A stretch of 64,000 nt of DNA from Delphinapterus leucas (lineage: Eukaryota; Chordata; Mammalia; Artiodactyla; Monodontidae): NCBI RefSeq assembly GCF_002288925.2, contig NW_022098045.1, positions 3,805,408 through 3,869,407 of the forward strand, written 5' to 3'. Made by a program: the position numbers and the translations under genes. The notes beneath the pieces were generated by a model that saw only the letters and a program-made list of their open reading frames with translations, made no database searches and was not told the origin of the DNA. This document shows, piece by piece, positions 44,270-55,930 of this stretch (position 1 is the stretch's first letter; each line of letters opens with the position of its first letter).

Positions 44270-45085
44270 TCCCTTCTTATAACCCTTCAATGGCTTCCCT
44301 TAGAATTAAACCTAACTCCTTGCCAAGGACCACAAGGCCTTATAAAGCCTTCTTATAAGGTCTGGTTTCTGCTAAGCCCGTCACCCTCCCCTTCTGTCCT
44401 TGTTCAGTCTCCTCCAACTACAGTGGTCTCTGGCCTGCGCCTCAGACCACAACCTTCCTTCTGCTCAAGAACTTTGTACTTGCTCTTCCTTCAGCCTACC
44501 TAGCCCAGTTGCCCCCAACTTTATACATGGCTGGCTTCTTTGGGCCCTTGGGGTTTCAACTTAGGGCAGACAGACAGCATCTATAGTAATTAAAGGGACA
44601 GATTCTGGAGCTAAACTCTCTGGGTTCAAATTTGGCTCTACTATTTACCATTTGGGTGGTCCTGCGCCAGTCTCCAAATGGCTCCATCTTTCAGTTTCCT
44701 GTTTGTAGAGGGGAGACAATCGTACTTTTTCATAGGGTTACTGTGTGGATTGAATGAATTAATATAAATAAAATGCTTAGGCCAGGCTTAGCATAGAAAG
44801 CATCGAATAAATCACAGCTTAAGAGAGCAAAATTCACCTCCTCAAAGAGCCTTTCCCTAACCATCCAACCTCAAGAAGCATCCCACCAGCACATCCCTAT
44901 TTCATTTTTTATGGCATTTATCACTATCTAGAATGGCATTATTTTAATAATTGTTTATTGTCTGTCTCCTTCCTCTAGATTACGAGATTTATGAGAACTG
45001 AGCGCTTGTCTGAGACTTCACTGCTGCATCCTCTTGTACCTTGCATATAGTAGGGCTCAATAAATATTTGTGGAATAAATTAATT
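44270..45085 (+). mobile_element. L2 LINE 3' relic, split by a MIR
   Basis: The clearest L2 here: TTCAATGGCTTCCCTTAGAAT, CACAAGGCCTTATAAAGCC, CAAGAACTTTGTACTTGCTC, then after the MIR, AAAGAGCCTTTCCCTAACC and TTGTTTATTGTCTGTCTCC, ending TAGGGCTCAATAAATATTTG at about 45070. MIR and L2 share their 3' ends and MIR was moved by L2. Confidence 0.9.
44582..44825 (+). mobile_element. MIR SINE inside L2
   Basis: Nearly complete sense MIR: CAGATTCTGGAGCTAAACTC, GGGTTCAAATTTGGCTCTAC, ATCTTTCAGTTTCCTGTTTG, GGTTACTGTGTGGATTGAATG, then GCATAGAAAGCATCGAATAAA. It separates the two halves of the L2 copy. Confidence 0.92.
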
Positions 45086-46277
45086 TTTTTTAAAGCATGC
45101 CAACTGCCAACCAAATCAGAAATTACGTATTTGGGAAGAAAAAACTTACTCTCCTTTTCCAACTAACTTTTCTCAAATTGTGTTCATTTATGATAGGTTA
45201 ACAGGCATCTGTGCAAGGCTGTGGTGAGCTGAAAAGTAGACAGCAAAGGCAACATGAAGATCATGGTGCTGAAGACGGCTAACCACTCACCAGTAATGAG
45301 ACATCTTCTAACAGTCCCAAGACAAGTGGAGCCTTTGCAGTTATCCAATTAATTTAGTCAATGGGAACTTCTCACGTGGGGTGTTTGTTATTAATGAGCA
45401 AATTGACCAGTAAATGACCATGCTGTGCCTTGTACAGGTGGAGAGAGTTGGAAAGCATGGAGGGAACTTCTCCCTAAGGAAAAAGCAAGAAGCATTGATT
45501 TAATAGATCATCAAAATTTATGAAAGAACACCAATCACACCAGGGCTACCGTATGAAATTATACCTTCTAAAATAAGAATCTTCTTGTTCCAGCTTTGAA
45601 TCCATTTGTTTGCTGACTATTGTCTTGCTTTCCCCAAACATATTTCTTTAGCGTGCATGACACTGGCATCAAGCCAGTGATGGTGAGAAAGCAATGAATT
45701 CTAGCATAATTGGGGAAATTTTACAGAGAGCTAAGTCTCAAGAGTCTGTGTGACTTGCCCGTATGAGGAAGCTGTTTGTTGTCACTGCAGCCCATAGTAA
45801 CAATCTTCACATCTCTGGCCCCTTGGCCTCCCTGCCCCTCCCACTTTCCTGCAGTTCTCACTTTGCCGGCCCATTCCTATTCTTTAGGCTGGAAAAGTGA
45901 ATTGGATTCCTTCGAGCTCTTGAGGAGAAAAATGAGATAGAAATAAACATTTAAAACAATGATTATTGGCATTGTGTAGAGAGAAGCCAGGTGTCTGAAT
46001 TAAAACGTATCAAAAATGTATTTAATAATGCCAAAAAATAAGTTTTAAAAATAGATCCCAGTTTCTCACTGCTGCAAGGAGGGTGAAAGGTGTAAGAATG
46101 ACTCAAACAATTCCAAACGGTGTTTTGGTTCCCTGGCCAGTCCACCACAAAGGGTACTATTAATTTATGTAAGCTGAGCGCTTCTCAAATATTCAAACAC
46201 CAACGTCCTGAAAAATAAAATAATGGAAAACTGCAGCTCACTGCAGTCACTCAAAAACAGCTGCAGGGGTTGTTTTT
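45086..46277. other. No gene recognised
   Basis: Unique-looking sequence; no coding signal or repeat. Confidence 0.5.
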
Positions 46278-46288
46278 GGATTCTTTTT

Positions 46289-46632
46289 TGTTTTAAATTA
46301 ATTTATTTTTGGCTTCATTGGGTCCTCATTACTGCGTGGGCTTTCTCAAGTTGTGGCAAGTGGGGGCTACTCTTCGTTGCAGTGCACGGGCTTCTCATTG
46401 CAGTGGCTTCTCTTGTTGCAGAGCACGGGCTCTAGGCGCACGGGCTTCAGTAGTTGTGGTGTGTGGGCTCAGTAGCTGTGGCTCATGGGCTCTAGAGCGC
46501 AGGTTCAGTAGTTGCGGTGCACGGGTTTAGTTGCTCTGTGGCAAGTGCGATCTTCCTGGACCAGGGCTTGAACCCGTGTCCCCTGCATTGGCAGGCGGAT
46601 TCTTGACAACTGCGCCACCAGGGAAGCCCCTG
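46289..46632 (-). mobile_element. CHR-type SINE, long form
   Basis: Full-length antisense copy with B-box region antisense GGGCTTGAACCCG (sense GGTTCAAGCCC). The target-site duplication GGATTCTTTTT is found at 46278-46288 and 46633-46643. Antisense frames across it are by-products. Confidence 0.95.
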
Positions 46633-46643
46633 GGATTCTTTTT

Positions 46644-47399
46644 AAATCTATAGCACAAATTTCCAACAAGGCCCTGTCAATAAGTTCCCTTAGACTATAT
46701 CCTTTTGGTGGTTTATTGACAATGAAGACCACAAATTTGCTTCACGCTAGAGAAGCTATTACTCCAAATCTTCAAAGGGCAAATGAGAAGAAACACCAGA
46801 AATATTGAGATGTGAATTCACTCATATAGTTACTATATAGGAAATTTGCAAATGTACTTTACTGTATTATCAGTAGTGGGAAGACAAGGAAAAGAGAGTG
46901 GGTTCAGCTATTTATAGTCTGCGGGCACACCCGCGAAGCAGTAAGGACAATATAGCTCTGATCGGTACTGCCTGGCTCCAAAAATGTTTTGAATCCTGGT
47001 TTTGGTTAAAATTTTTCTTCTTAAGCAAGGTGGGGTGGAAGTTGAGCTGATAACAATTAGATCACCCCCATCCAGACACCCCTTCCCTTCTCTGGGTAGG
47101 TCCCGATGAAAGAGAAGCTATGACCCTGATGTAGTAGCCTATGGAAAATCACATCTGAGGGACAGGGCTGCCCCATAAGGCTAGACAGTCTGAGAGATGC
47201 ACAAAGGCTCCTAGGCAGCAAGGTGAAATCTGGCCTAAGTGCCACTCACCAATCACGTGTCTAGCTTGAGACTGTATCCAGCGGGACGGGGCACCTTTGT
47301 CTACTTTTCTGCTCAGAGTGCCTTTTTCTATTTCATTAAAAGGAATCATATGGTAACTTCTACTCTAGTATAAGTCTAAATTCCACCTTTACCTTACTT
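46644..47399. other. No recognised feature
   Basis: No repeat or gene identified. Confidence 0.5.
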
Positions 47400-47615
47400 A
47401 CACCATGAAGGTTTAGGCTTCCCTCTCTCCATGATTTTTATACACGTCTGTAATTAACACTTATCACATTGTATTAGTTTATCTGCATATCTGTCTTCCT
47501 GTAAGACTGTGAGATTCACGAAAGTAATGATATTCCTCTCTTTATTCTCAGTTCTTAGCATAGAACCTAGTACAAACTAATTTGAAAAATATACTTGTTA
47601 TATGAATGTTTGGAA
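47400..47615 (+). mobile_element. L2 3' relic
   Basis: Sense L2 end: AACACTTATCACATTGTATTAG, GACTGTGAGATTCACGAAAG, TCTTAGCATAGAACCTAGTAC. It runs into a tetranucleotide repeat. Confidence 0.75.
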
Positions 47616-47616
47616 A

Positions 47617-47642
47617 GATGGATGGATGGATGGATGGATGGA
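47617..47642. repeat. (GATG)n microsatellite
   Basis: Six GATG units at the 3' end of the L2 relic, where simple repeats commonly grow from LINE tails. Confidence 0.95.
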
Positions 47643-48789
47643 CAGATGAGTGAAATCCAGAAAAGATTTATCAGGAACATGAAAATGGGCTTGGAGTCAG
47701 GACAGAGGACTCCACTTCCTGCTCTTTCTCTATCCTTTGACACTACTGGTGAGAGAGCAGAGAATAACAGTCAAAATTGTCAAATGAAGATTTTGTTAAT
47801 GATAGCATTCCTCACTCAATAAGCCCACACAACTGTGTGCGACTAACACTGTCCTGTAATTTTAGGGGTTGTACTGGGTATTTTCCACTTGCCCCTCCAG
47901 ATCAAATACCCATCTCTATTCCACTTGGTACCCCAGGAGGCTGACCTATATGGACAACATCAAGGGACTTAAAGAACACTTGAGCTAGGGCACTCTGAGG
48001 CACGTTATCCCTCTCCCTGGCTTTCCCCCTTCCCCTGCTTCAAAACATATTTTTCCTGAATGCCCTTTAAGTGAGAGAATATAGAAGTAAATATCACCCT
48101 TCCCAAAGTTCCCCCGTACATCTGGTGGAGACTTTCACTAATTGTGAATCCTCTAATTCACTAATAGTAAGCACTCTAATGCTTTGGTGGAAAGCAGCTT
48201 TAATGAAGGCTTCTCTTCCTTGGAAACCAGCCGCCAGTGCAGAGCATTGAGTACTCGAACATCCAACAGCAGCAAATCCACTCTAAGCACAACAAATCTG
48301 AGTGCCTTTGATCCTTGTGACTTACTATCCTCACTGGAGGCAAGCTGAGGGGTGGGGGATAGTCTTTTCTCCTAAATCTTGTTCTCTAATCAGTTGTTTC
48401 CCAAATTTTTTCAAAAGAAAGCATAAGTGAAAAATATACCATGTATAGTACACAGCAGAACAAAGAGTTGAGGCTGTGGGTTGCTATGGACAACCAGCTT
48501 GGGGGCTCCATCCCGGTATCATCTGTAGTATTAAAGGGGAGCAATATCTTGGCACAGGGCATCCATTTGTGTGGCTCAGTGAAGACACCAGTGCTGGAAA
48601 TAGACCGTGGCGTAGACCGTGGCACGTACTGTCTGCATCCCTGACACTGACACTGAACAGTGGACCCAGGAGGCTGCCACTGGAACCACAGCCTCCGGAC
48701 CTCTGGAAACTGGATGTCATTGTGGCCACCACTGCTGCCATCTCAGAATGGACTGTGTGTGGTTTATTTCATGAAGCTGGGAAAGTATA
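47643..48789. other. No gene recognised
   Basis: Overlapping frames on both strands at 48440-48790 are not similar to any protein I know. GC content is slightly raised at 48560-48760. It could be a decayed LTR or processed pseudogene, but I cannot support either. Confidence 0.45.
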
Positions 48790-49515
48790 GCATTATAAAG
48801 AATATTTTTATTTAATGTTCCAAATTCATTCGCATGTTCTAAATTCAAAGCAAAACAACAAGGGATGCAAAGAAGTTTCCCTTTCCCTTTGCACCCCACT
48901 GGCCCTCAAACCTTTAGGTAACCACTCTTAAAGTTTATGTATCCTCCCAGATTTTCTTTTCGCAGACATAATGAACACAAATATTTTTATCACTTCCTTT
49001 TCTTACACAAATGGTAGAATACTGTCCACACACCATGTGCGTCTATGTGCATTCCTTTGCACCTTACTTTTTTTTGCTTACCAAAATATCCACATGAGTA
49101 CAGTGTCCTCCCATTCTTCTGTACAGTGGCACAAACTTCCATTGTGTGAATGTACCCCAGTTTATTTTAACCAGTATCTATTGATGTTTATTTGGCTTAT
49201 TCCCAATTTTTTGCTATTGTAAACAGCACTGCATATGTCATTTCTTATGTATGTAGATATGCCTTTAGAAGAAATTCCCAGAAACAGGATTGCTGGCTCG
49301 AAGTATATAAGAGCATTTGTAACTTTGATAAATATTGCCAAATTGCCCTCCCTAGAGGTTTATCATTTTGCACCCCTACCAGCCTTGCCAACAGAGTATG
49401 TTGTCCAATTTTGGACTTTTGCCGTTCTGATAGGTAAAAAATTATATATTAATGTAGTCTTAAATGTCATTTATCTTATTATGAGGGAGGTTTATCATCT
49501 TCTCATTTGTGTAAG
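48790..49515 (-). mobile_element. Old L1 (L1M-type) ORF2/3' relic
   Basis: Antisense: GGTAACCACTCTTAAAGTTT, ATTTTTTGCTATTGTAAACAG, CCCAGAAACAGGATTGCTGG, TGATAAATATTGCCAAATTGCC, GTCCAATTTTGGACTTTTGCC, TTATTATGAGGGAGGTTTATCATC. It is ancient and heavily diverged. Confidence 0.82.
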
Positions 49516-49614
49516 GCCATCTGCATTTCCTAACAAAAACTCCTCTTTCCTCTAGAATTAACTAAAGCTGGTTTCTATTGCTATAGACTGGTACACTGTT
49601 TAAAACCCCTTTCT

Positions 49615-50268
49615 TCAAACCATAATTCAAAAAGAGTCATGTACCACAATGCAGCACTATTGCAGCTCTATTTACAATAGCCAGGACATGGAAGCAACCT
49701 AAGTATCCATTGACAGATGAATGGATAAAGAAGATGTGGCACATATATACAATGGAATATTACTCAGCCATAAAAAGAAATGAAACTGAGTTATTTGTAG
49801 TGAGGTGGATATACCTAGAATCTGTCATACAGAGTGAAGAAAGTCAGAAAGAGAAAGACAAATACCGTATGCTAACACATATATATATATATGGAATCTA
49901 AAAAAAAAAAAAAAGATGGTTCTAATGAACCTAGGGGCAGGACAGGGATAAAGACGCAGATGTAGAGAATGGACTTGAGGACACAGGGAGGGGGAAGGGT
50001 AAGCTGGGATGAAGTGAGAGAGTAGCCTTGACATATATACACTACCAAACGTAAAATAGCTAGTGGGAAGCAGCTGTATCACACGGGGAGATCAGCTCGG
50101 TGCTTTGCCACCACCTAGAGGGGTGGGATAGGGAGGGTGGGAGGGAGACGCAAGAGGGAGGAGATATGGGGATATAGGTACACATATAGCTGATTCACTT
50201 TGTTATACAGGAGAAACTAACCCAACATTGTAAAGCAATTATACTCCCATAAAGATGTTAAAAAACAA
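49615..50268 (+). mobile_element. L1 3' end, young type, 5'-truncated
   Basis: Sense L1: ATAATTCAAAAAGAGTCATG, GATGTGGCACATATATACAATG, then the 3' UTR with GACACAGGGAGGGGGAAGGG, CACCACCTAGAGGGGTGGG and TTGTAAAGCAATTATACTCCC, then AAAGATG and an A-rich end. A small AT repeat lies at 49880-49892. It is directly followed by a SINE. Confidence 0.93.
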
Positions 50269-50269
50269 C

Positions 50270-50470
50270 AGGGCTTCCCTGGTGGCGCAGTGGTTGAGAG
50301 TCCGCCTGCCGATGCAGGGGACGTGGGTTTGGGCCCTGGTCCGGAAAGATCCCACATGCCGCAGAGCGGCTAGGCCCGTGAGCCATGGCCACTGAGCCTG
50401 CGCGTCTGGAGCCTGTGCTCCGCAACAGGAGAGGCCACAACAGTGAGAGGCCCGCGTACCGCAAAAAAAA
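50270..50470 (+). mobile_element. CHR-type SINE, short form, at an L1 tail
   Basis: Short form inserted at the A-rich end of the L1. Head GGGCTTCCCTGGTGGCGCAG; B-box region GGGTTTGGGCCCTGG (two changes); poly(A) is short. Confidence 0.93.
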
Positions 50471-50476
50471 AACCCA

Positions 50477-50540
50477 ACAAAACTACAATGAGGTATCACC
50501 TCACACTGGTCAGAATGGCCATCATCAAAAAATAAACACT
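50477..50540 (+). mobile_element. Small out-of-order L1 ORF2 piece
   Basis: CTACAATGAGGTATCACCTC and GGTCAGAATGGCCATCATCAA are L1 ORF2 sequence that in an intact L1 lies upstream of the start of the 49615 fragment, yet here it follows it. It is a separate or rearranged insertion. Confidence 0.8.
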
Positions 50541-51694
50541 TTTGATCCAAAAAAAAAACCTCTTTCTCCTGGAAGCCACAGTGTTTCCTCATGCATTTGT
50601 TTTTATATTTGGTCCTTGAAGGACCAAAGTGGAAAAGCTGGATTTTACCCAAAGTATCCATCCTTCTAGAGATAAAGGAAAAGAAATCAAAAGTGATTGT
50701 ACGTGTCCTCTACTTCCAGCATGGGCTCCAGCTTCCCAGGCTTTACCAGGTTTTGCTGTTAAGTGCTTGAGTTGGGAATATGCAATTTGGTAACCTGTTG
50801 CTATATCATTTTTTTCAAGTTCTAATTCCACTTCATGGTTCAATAACTACAAAACATCTGTAGATGTTACATTCTTATATCTTCTTCCTCTTTGCTTTCT
50901 TCTCTTCCTGCGTTTCTTTTATTTTCTACCTTTTGTTATTCCTGAGGATGTCAATCATTAGACGTTGAGGGGATAAGTGGAGTTGATCAAACCATCACAA
51001 TTTTCCTCAATTCTCCTTTACATACATTGTTTCTCCCAATGGATTTCAAAGCCTTCTACAGTCTTGATATTTAACCTGACACTGGCATGTGGATTCCTCC
51101 AAGTCAATGTCTCAACTCGGAGGAAATCAGGACTATAGGAGGAATCCGTGCTGAAGAGACAGGGCCGGAGGGAATTCTCGCGGCCTCAGAGATCAACTCC
51201 AACCAAGCAGATTGAAAAGACCCCAGCAGAGAGCAAGCAATGGACGTTACTGAGAGGTTCAAACCAGCAGACAGGATTCAGCACCAGAAAATCTAACCAG
51301 GTACAGTATTGTTTATTACAGGGAGGCCCCAGCAAACCTGCCCAGACATGGCAGGGTCCCATCAGAGGACATGGGCTGGGATAAATGTAGGATATGGGAA
51401 CAAACACCAAGAATGACCAGGGGGTGCTAATACGGTGTTCAGGGTTGAGTAACGGTGCCACAGACCATTATTCAGTAATGGTGTCACATTATTTATGTAA
51501 ATAGAAAAGAACTGTTGAATGAGGAGTAAAAGAAAAATGTCCTCCAGCCCAGGACAAATTTATAAGAAGAAAAAGAAATGCCGTCAAGAGCTACATGGAA
51601 ACCTAAAACTGGACCCACATTTTGATATGATCTTCTGATGAAATGTCATTTTAAACATGGCCTATAAAACAAACTATTAAAATTTTAGTCTTTA
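50541..51694. other. No gene recognised
   Basis: Unique-looking. Frames at 51148-51461 on both strands have no known domain. Confidence 0.5.
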
Positions 51695-52437
51695 AGGTGA
51701 TGTCAACAAGAGGGCAGAGTAGGAAGCCCTGGACCCTCCTTTCTCCCCAAGTACACTGATTCAGCCCCCATCCACAAATTCCCTCCATGAGAAATCCAGA
51801 AATTAATTAAAAGGATTCTGTGCCCGGGATGCAGAAATGAAATCAGGACCTCAGAGAGATATTAGCACTCCATGTTCATCACAGCACTATTCACAATATC
51901 CAAGAAGTGGAAATGTAAACGTCCTTCGATAGATGAATAGATAGAGAAAATGTGGTATATACATACGAGAGAATATTATTCAACCTTAAAAAAGAAGGAA
52001 ATTGTGCAATATGTAACAACATGGATGTATCTTGAGGGCATTGTAATAAGCGAAGTAAGCCAATCTCAGAAAGACAATACTGCATGATTCCACTCATCTG
52101 AGATATTATCTAAAATAGTCAATTCATAGAATCAAAGAGTAGAATGGTGGTTGCCAGGGGCTGAGGATAGGGAGAAATAGAGAGTTACTAATCAACGAGC
52201 ATAAAGTTCCAGTCAATAAGGTGAATAAGTTCTAGAGGTCTGCTGTACAACATGGTACCTATAGTCAAAAATACTATATTGTACAATTAAAAATTAAGAG
52301 GGTAGGTCTCATGTTGTGTTCTTACCACAACAAAAATATTTTTAAAAGAATGAATTTAAAAAGCATCATGTTATACACTTCAATTATGTGCTGTTTATTG
52401 TATGTCAATTACATGTCAATAAAGCTATTTTTCCCAA
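51695..52437 (+). mobile_element. Old L1 (L1MA-like) with most of the body deleted
   Basis: A 5'-UTR-like start (GGGCAGAGTAGGAAGCCCTGG, about 51715) joins directly to the ORF2 end and 3' UTR (CATGTTCATCACAGCACTATTC, GAATATTATTCAACCTTAAAA, GGTGGTTGCCAGGGGCTGAGG, TATAGTCAAAAATACTATATTG). It ends TCAATAAAGCTATTTTTCCC. The 3' part is certain; the 5' part is less so. Confidence 0.78.
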
Positions 52438-53889
52438 AAAAATGAAATATAGAATTGCTGCCTAGAGTCCTATCATTTTTCTGTGATGCACATATACCAT
52501 TATCACCCATTCTAAATCAAATATTTTCCATAATTAAAAAAATTAGTCTTAAAAAATGACAAAATAATTTGGGCAATAGATTACCTCGTTCCATCACAGA
52601 GCCTGGATGAGTGAGGCTCAAGACCGAGGTGACGGTCAAGGGTGGTGAGAGGTGGGAATTGGGAGTGCCACAGCACACATCACTTGGTAATTAAAAAAGT
52701 AAAAGCAGCATAATGCTTTTCATGTCGAACAACTCTGAAGAGAGCCATGTCAAAACATTCTGCTTCACCAGGACTCTCTCCAGGTACACTAGAGCCCCAC
52801 GACTAGTGGGCCTCAAAAGGCCACCCACAGAGGGTATGGCACTTGGGAGCCCTGGAGTTGAGGCCAAATCTGAACAGGGTTATGTCAACCTGCACCAAAC
52901 ACATTGTACCATCAGAGTCCCCTGAGAACAAGGACAGCCCCGGACCTGCAGAGAGAAATTTATAAGGACAAACTTGAGAGGCCAGAAGAAGCACATGGAC
53001 CATCTTTTTTCCCTCCAATCCAGAGCCAGCGTCTGGCCATCATGCGCAGCTGGTCTTACTCAGAGGCCCAGCCAGATTTCCCACGATGAATCATAGAGAA
53101 CACAGTAAGTGATACTTATCTGGATTACATCAGATCTCATGGAACTTTTGTATATGACAGTTGATTATATAAGATTGTAACAGTCCACATGGAAAGCACT
53201 AACTTATTTTACATTCCTTCATTGTTTTCTTTACTGTATCTCATGGTGTATGTAAAATTGCAATTCAAAATAGTCTTTCCCAATGCAGAAGCAAAACTAC
53301 CTACCTGTTTGAACTTCCTTTACTCAGAGTCTAGATCACAGAAAGAATTCAGATTTCAGCTAAATATAAAATAATTTGTCTATTATAATGAGATCATTCC
53401 AAGTGATTAACTTTCTATTTCTTTCTCTCTTTCTACCTTTCTATCATAAGTACATTTCATGCGGCTCCCTCAAATGAAACTGTCTCTCTCACACAGATAG
53501 GACATTGTACGCTAGCTACTGGCGCAAGCACAGCCTCCCTAATGTCTCATTAGGGTCAGGCTTTTGGCAGCTGGGCCTGTCAATAACATTACTTCATTAG
53601 GTCAAGCTCATGAGGTTTCGTTTTTGCAGGTTTTTTCTTGTCTAAACGCTTTAATCCAGGCATTTGCAAACCAGCCATAGCAGAGTGTCCGTTGAGCATT
53701 CAGCAGACATTAGCTAATTCATTTGCTACACTTTCCCCTTTGGGGGTACTGGCATGAAATACAATACCTGCCAGGACACTCTTGCAGAATCTCAGGAAGA
53801 GTTTTGACAGAATACTGTTATTGGGTCTTGATAATTTATTAAAACCACCTGGTTTCAGATATCCAAGTCTGGATAATACCTAAATGTGC
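52438..53889. other. No gene recognised
   Basis: Unique-looking. A CTTT-rich patch lies at 53414-53440. Short frames at 52713-53089 show no known features. Confidence 0.5.
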
Positions 53890-54695
53890 TATTTTGAAAA
53901 CTTTCAAGCCTACAAAAACAGTGAGGGAATCGTATAAGGATCATCCATATACCTTTCTTCTAGATTCACTAATTTTAAACATTTTGTCACATTTGCTTTA
54001 TCTCACTCTCTCTCGGGGTGTGTGTGTGTGTGTATAATACCATTTTAAAATAAATTGCAGACACATGATACTTCAACCCTAAGCATTTCATCACTTATCT
54101 CTCAATAAGAACATTCTCCTACATAAGCACAATATCATTATTGTATTCAAAGTGTTTAACCTTGACACAGTATCATCAAATATACAGTCCACGTTCAAAC
54201 TTTTCCAATTGACCTGATAAAGTACTTAAAGCTGTTTTTCTTTTTTTAAATCCAGGATCCGATCAAGGATGACGCATTGCATTTTGTTACCATGTCTTTC
54301 TAGTTTCCTTTCATGTAAAACACTTCTCCTTCTCCCCCAACTTTTTTTTTTTTTTTTGGTCTTTTATCACATTAGTATTTTTGAAGAGTCCAGGTCAGGT
54401 GTTTTGTAAAATGTTCCACAATCTGGGTTTGCCTGATCGTTTCCCCATGATTCAATTCAGGTTGAACATTTTTGGCAAGATTTTGGCAACGTTATGTAAG
54501 TGCTGCTGTGCATCCCCATTACATCACACTAGAAGACATAAAATGTCTCATTATCCCACTATCTCACTATTATGATGCTAAGTCTGATCGCCTGGTTAAA
54601 GAGTCTGCCATATTTTTTCATTGGAAAGGTACTTTTATCCTTTGTAATAAATAAAATAATAAATGTCACTTTGAGATGATGTGCATATTCACATA
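53890..54695 (-). mobile_element. L1ME-type 3' UTR relic
   Basis: Same family as 32692-33970: AGATTCACTAATTTTAAAC, ATTTTGTCACATTTGCTTTA, TTGCAGACACATGATACTTC, ATCCAGGATCCGATCAAGG, GAAGAGTCCAGGTCAGGTG, CCATGATTCAATTCAGGTTG. It includes GT and T runs. Confidence 0.82.
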
Positions 54696-55086
54696 TATAT
54701 GACATTGTTTAGAGCAGTTTGAGGTTCACAGCAACACTGAGTAGAAGATACAGAGGTTTCCCATATAACCCCTCCCCACACACACGCATCACCTCCCCCA
54801 TTATCAATGTCTCCCACCAGAGGGGTCCATTTATTACAATTGATGATCCTACATTGACACATCATTATCACCTAAAGCACAGCTTACATTCTATGGGTTT
54901 GGAGAAATATATAATGACATGGATCCACCATTATAGCACCATACAGAGTAGTTTCACTGCCCTAAAATTCCTCTGTGCTCATCTTTCCCTCTCCACTAAC
55001 CTTGGCAACCACCGATTTTTTACCGTCTCCATAGTTTTGCCTTTTCCAGAATGTATGTAGCTTTCCGAAAGTATGTAGCTTTCCAG

Positions 55087-55133
55087 AAAGCTACATACTG
55101 TATGATAGCTGAAATCATACAGTATGTAGCTTT
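55087..55133. repeat. Perfect 20-bp inverted repeat
   Basis: Arms AAAGCTACATACTGTATGAT (55087-55106) and its exact reverse complement (55114-55133) around a 7-base loop, AGCTGAA. The left arm overlaps a second perfect 12-bp inverted repeat (55071-55082 with 55087-55098). Confidence 0.95.
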
Positions 55134-55186
55134 TCCAGATTGGCTTATTTCCCTTAGTAATATGCATTTAAAATTCCTCCCTGTCT

Positions 55187-55716
55187 GTCTTTTTTTAATT
55201 GGAGTATAGTTGACTTACAATATTATTTTACTTTGAGGTGTGTAACATAGCGATTTGATGTTTTTATAGGTTACACACCACACAAAGTTATTACAGTATT
55301 ATTGACTATATTCCCTGTGCTATACGTTACATTTCTGTGACTTATCTATTTTTATAACTGGCAACTTGTACCTCTTAATCCCCTTCATCTATTTTGCGCT
55401 TCTCCCTACCCCTCTCCCCTCTGGCAACCACTAACTTGTTCTCTGTATCTGTGAGTCTGTTTCTGTTTTATTATATTTGTTCATTTGTTTTGTTTTTTAG
55501 ATTCCACATACAAGTGAAATCATATCATAGTTGTCTTTCTCTGTCTTATTTCACTTCTCATAATACCCTCTAGGTCCATCTGTGCTGTTGCAGTGGCAAG
55601 ATTTCATTATTTTTATGGCCGAGTAATATTCCATTGTGTATATATATATATATATATATATATACACCACATCTTCTTTATCCACTCACCTGTCGATGGA
55701 CACTTAGGTTGCATAG
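55187..55716 (-). mobile_element. L1 fragment nested in older L1
   Basis: Antisense: TTAATTGGAGTATAGTTGAC, CCCTGTGCTATACGTTAC, GGCAACCACTAACTTGTTC, GGCCGAGTAATATTCCATTG, (TA)n at 55637-55664, CACTTAGGTTGC. It ends cleanly where the host L1 resumes at ATAGCTCATTTC. Confidence 0.88.
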
Positions 55717-55930
55717 CTCATTTCATTTTAATGCTGAATGATATTCCATCATCTGGATATGTTACGGTTTATCCATTCATTTACTGAAGGACACCATGTT
55801 TTGGCCATTATGAATAAAGCTGTTATAAAATCTGTGTACAGGGCTTTGTGTGAACATAAGTTTTCAACTCCTTTGGATAAATACAGAGGAGTACATCTTC
55901 CTGCATCGACTGTTATAATGTTGGTGGCAA

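Larger units (their letters stand above)
54697..55930 (-). mobile_element. Old L1 3' end, split by a younger L1
   Basis: Left half 54697-55186: CAGTTTGAGGTTCACAGC, TTGACACATCATTATCACC, CATTATAGCACCATACAGAG, GGCTTATTTCCCTTAGTAATATG. Right half 55717-55930: GCTCATTTCATTTTAATGCTG, ATGAATAAAGCTGTTATAAA, CATAAGTTTTCAACTCC. The halves are continuous once the L1 at 55187-55716 is removed. A hairpin of locally duplicated sequence lies at 55053-55133. Confidence 0.85.

Noticed and set aside
54697..55930. Two separate old L1 fragments
   Set aside because: Their contents are continuous in the L1 consensus as I know it, so they were treated as one element split by the younger L1.
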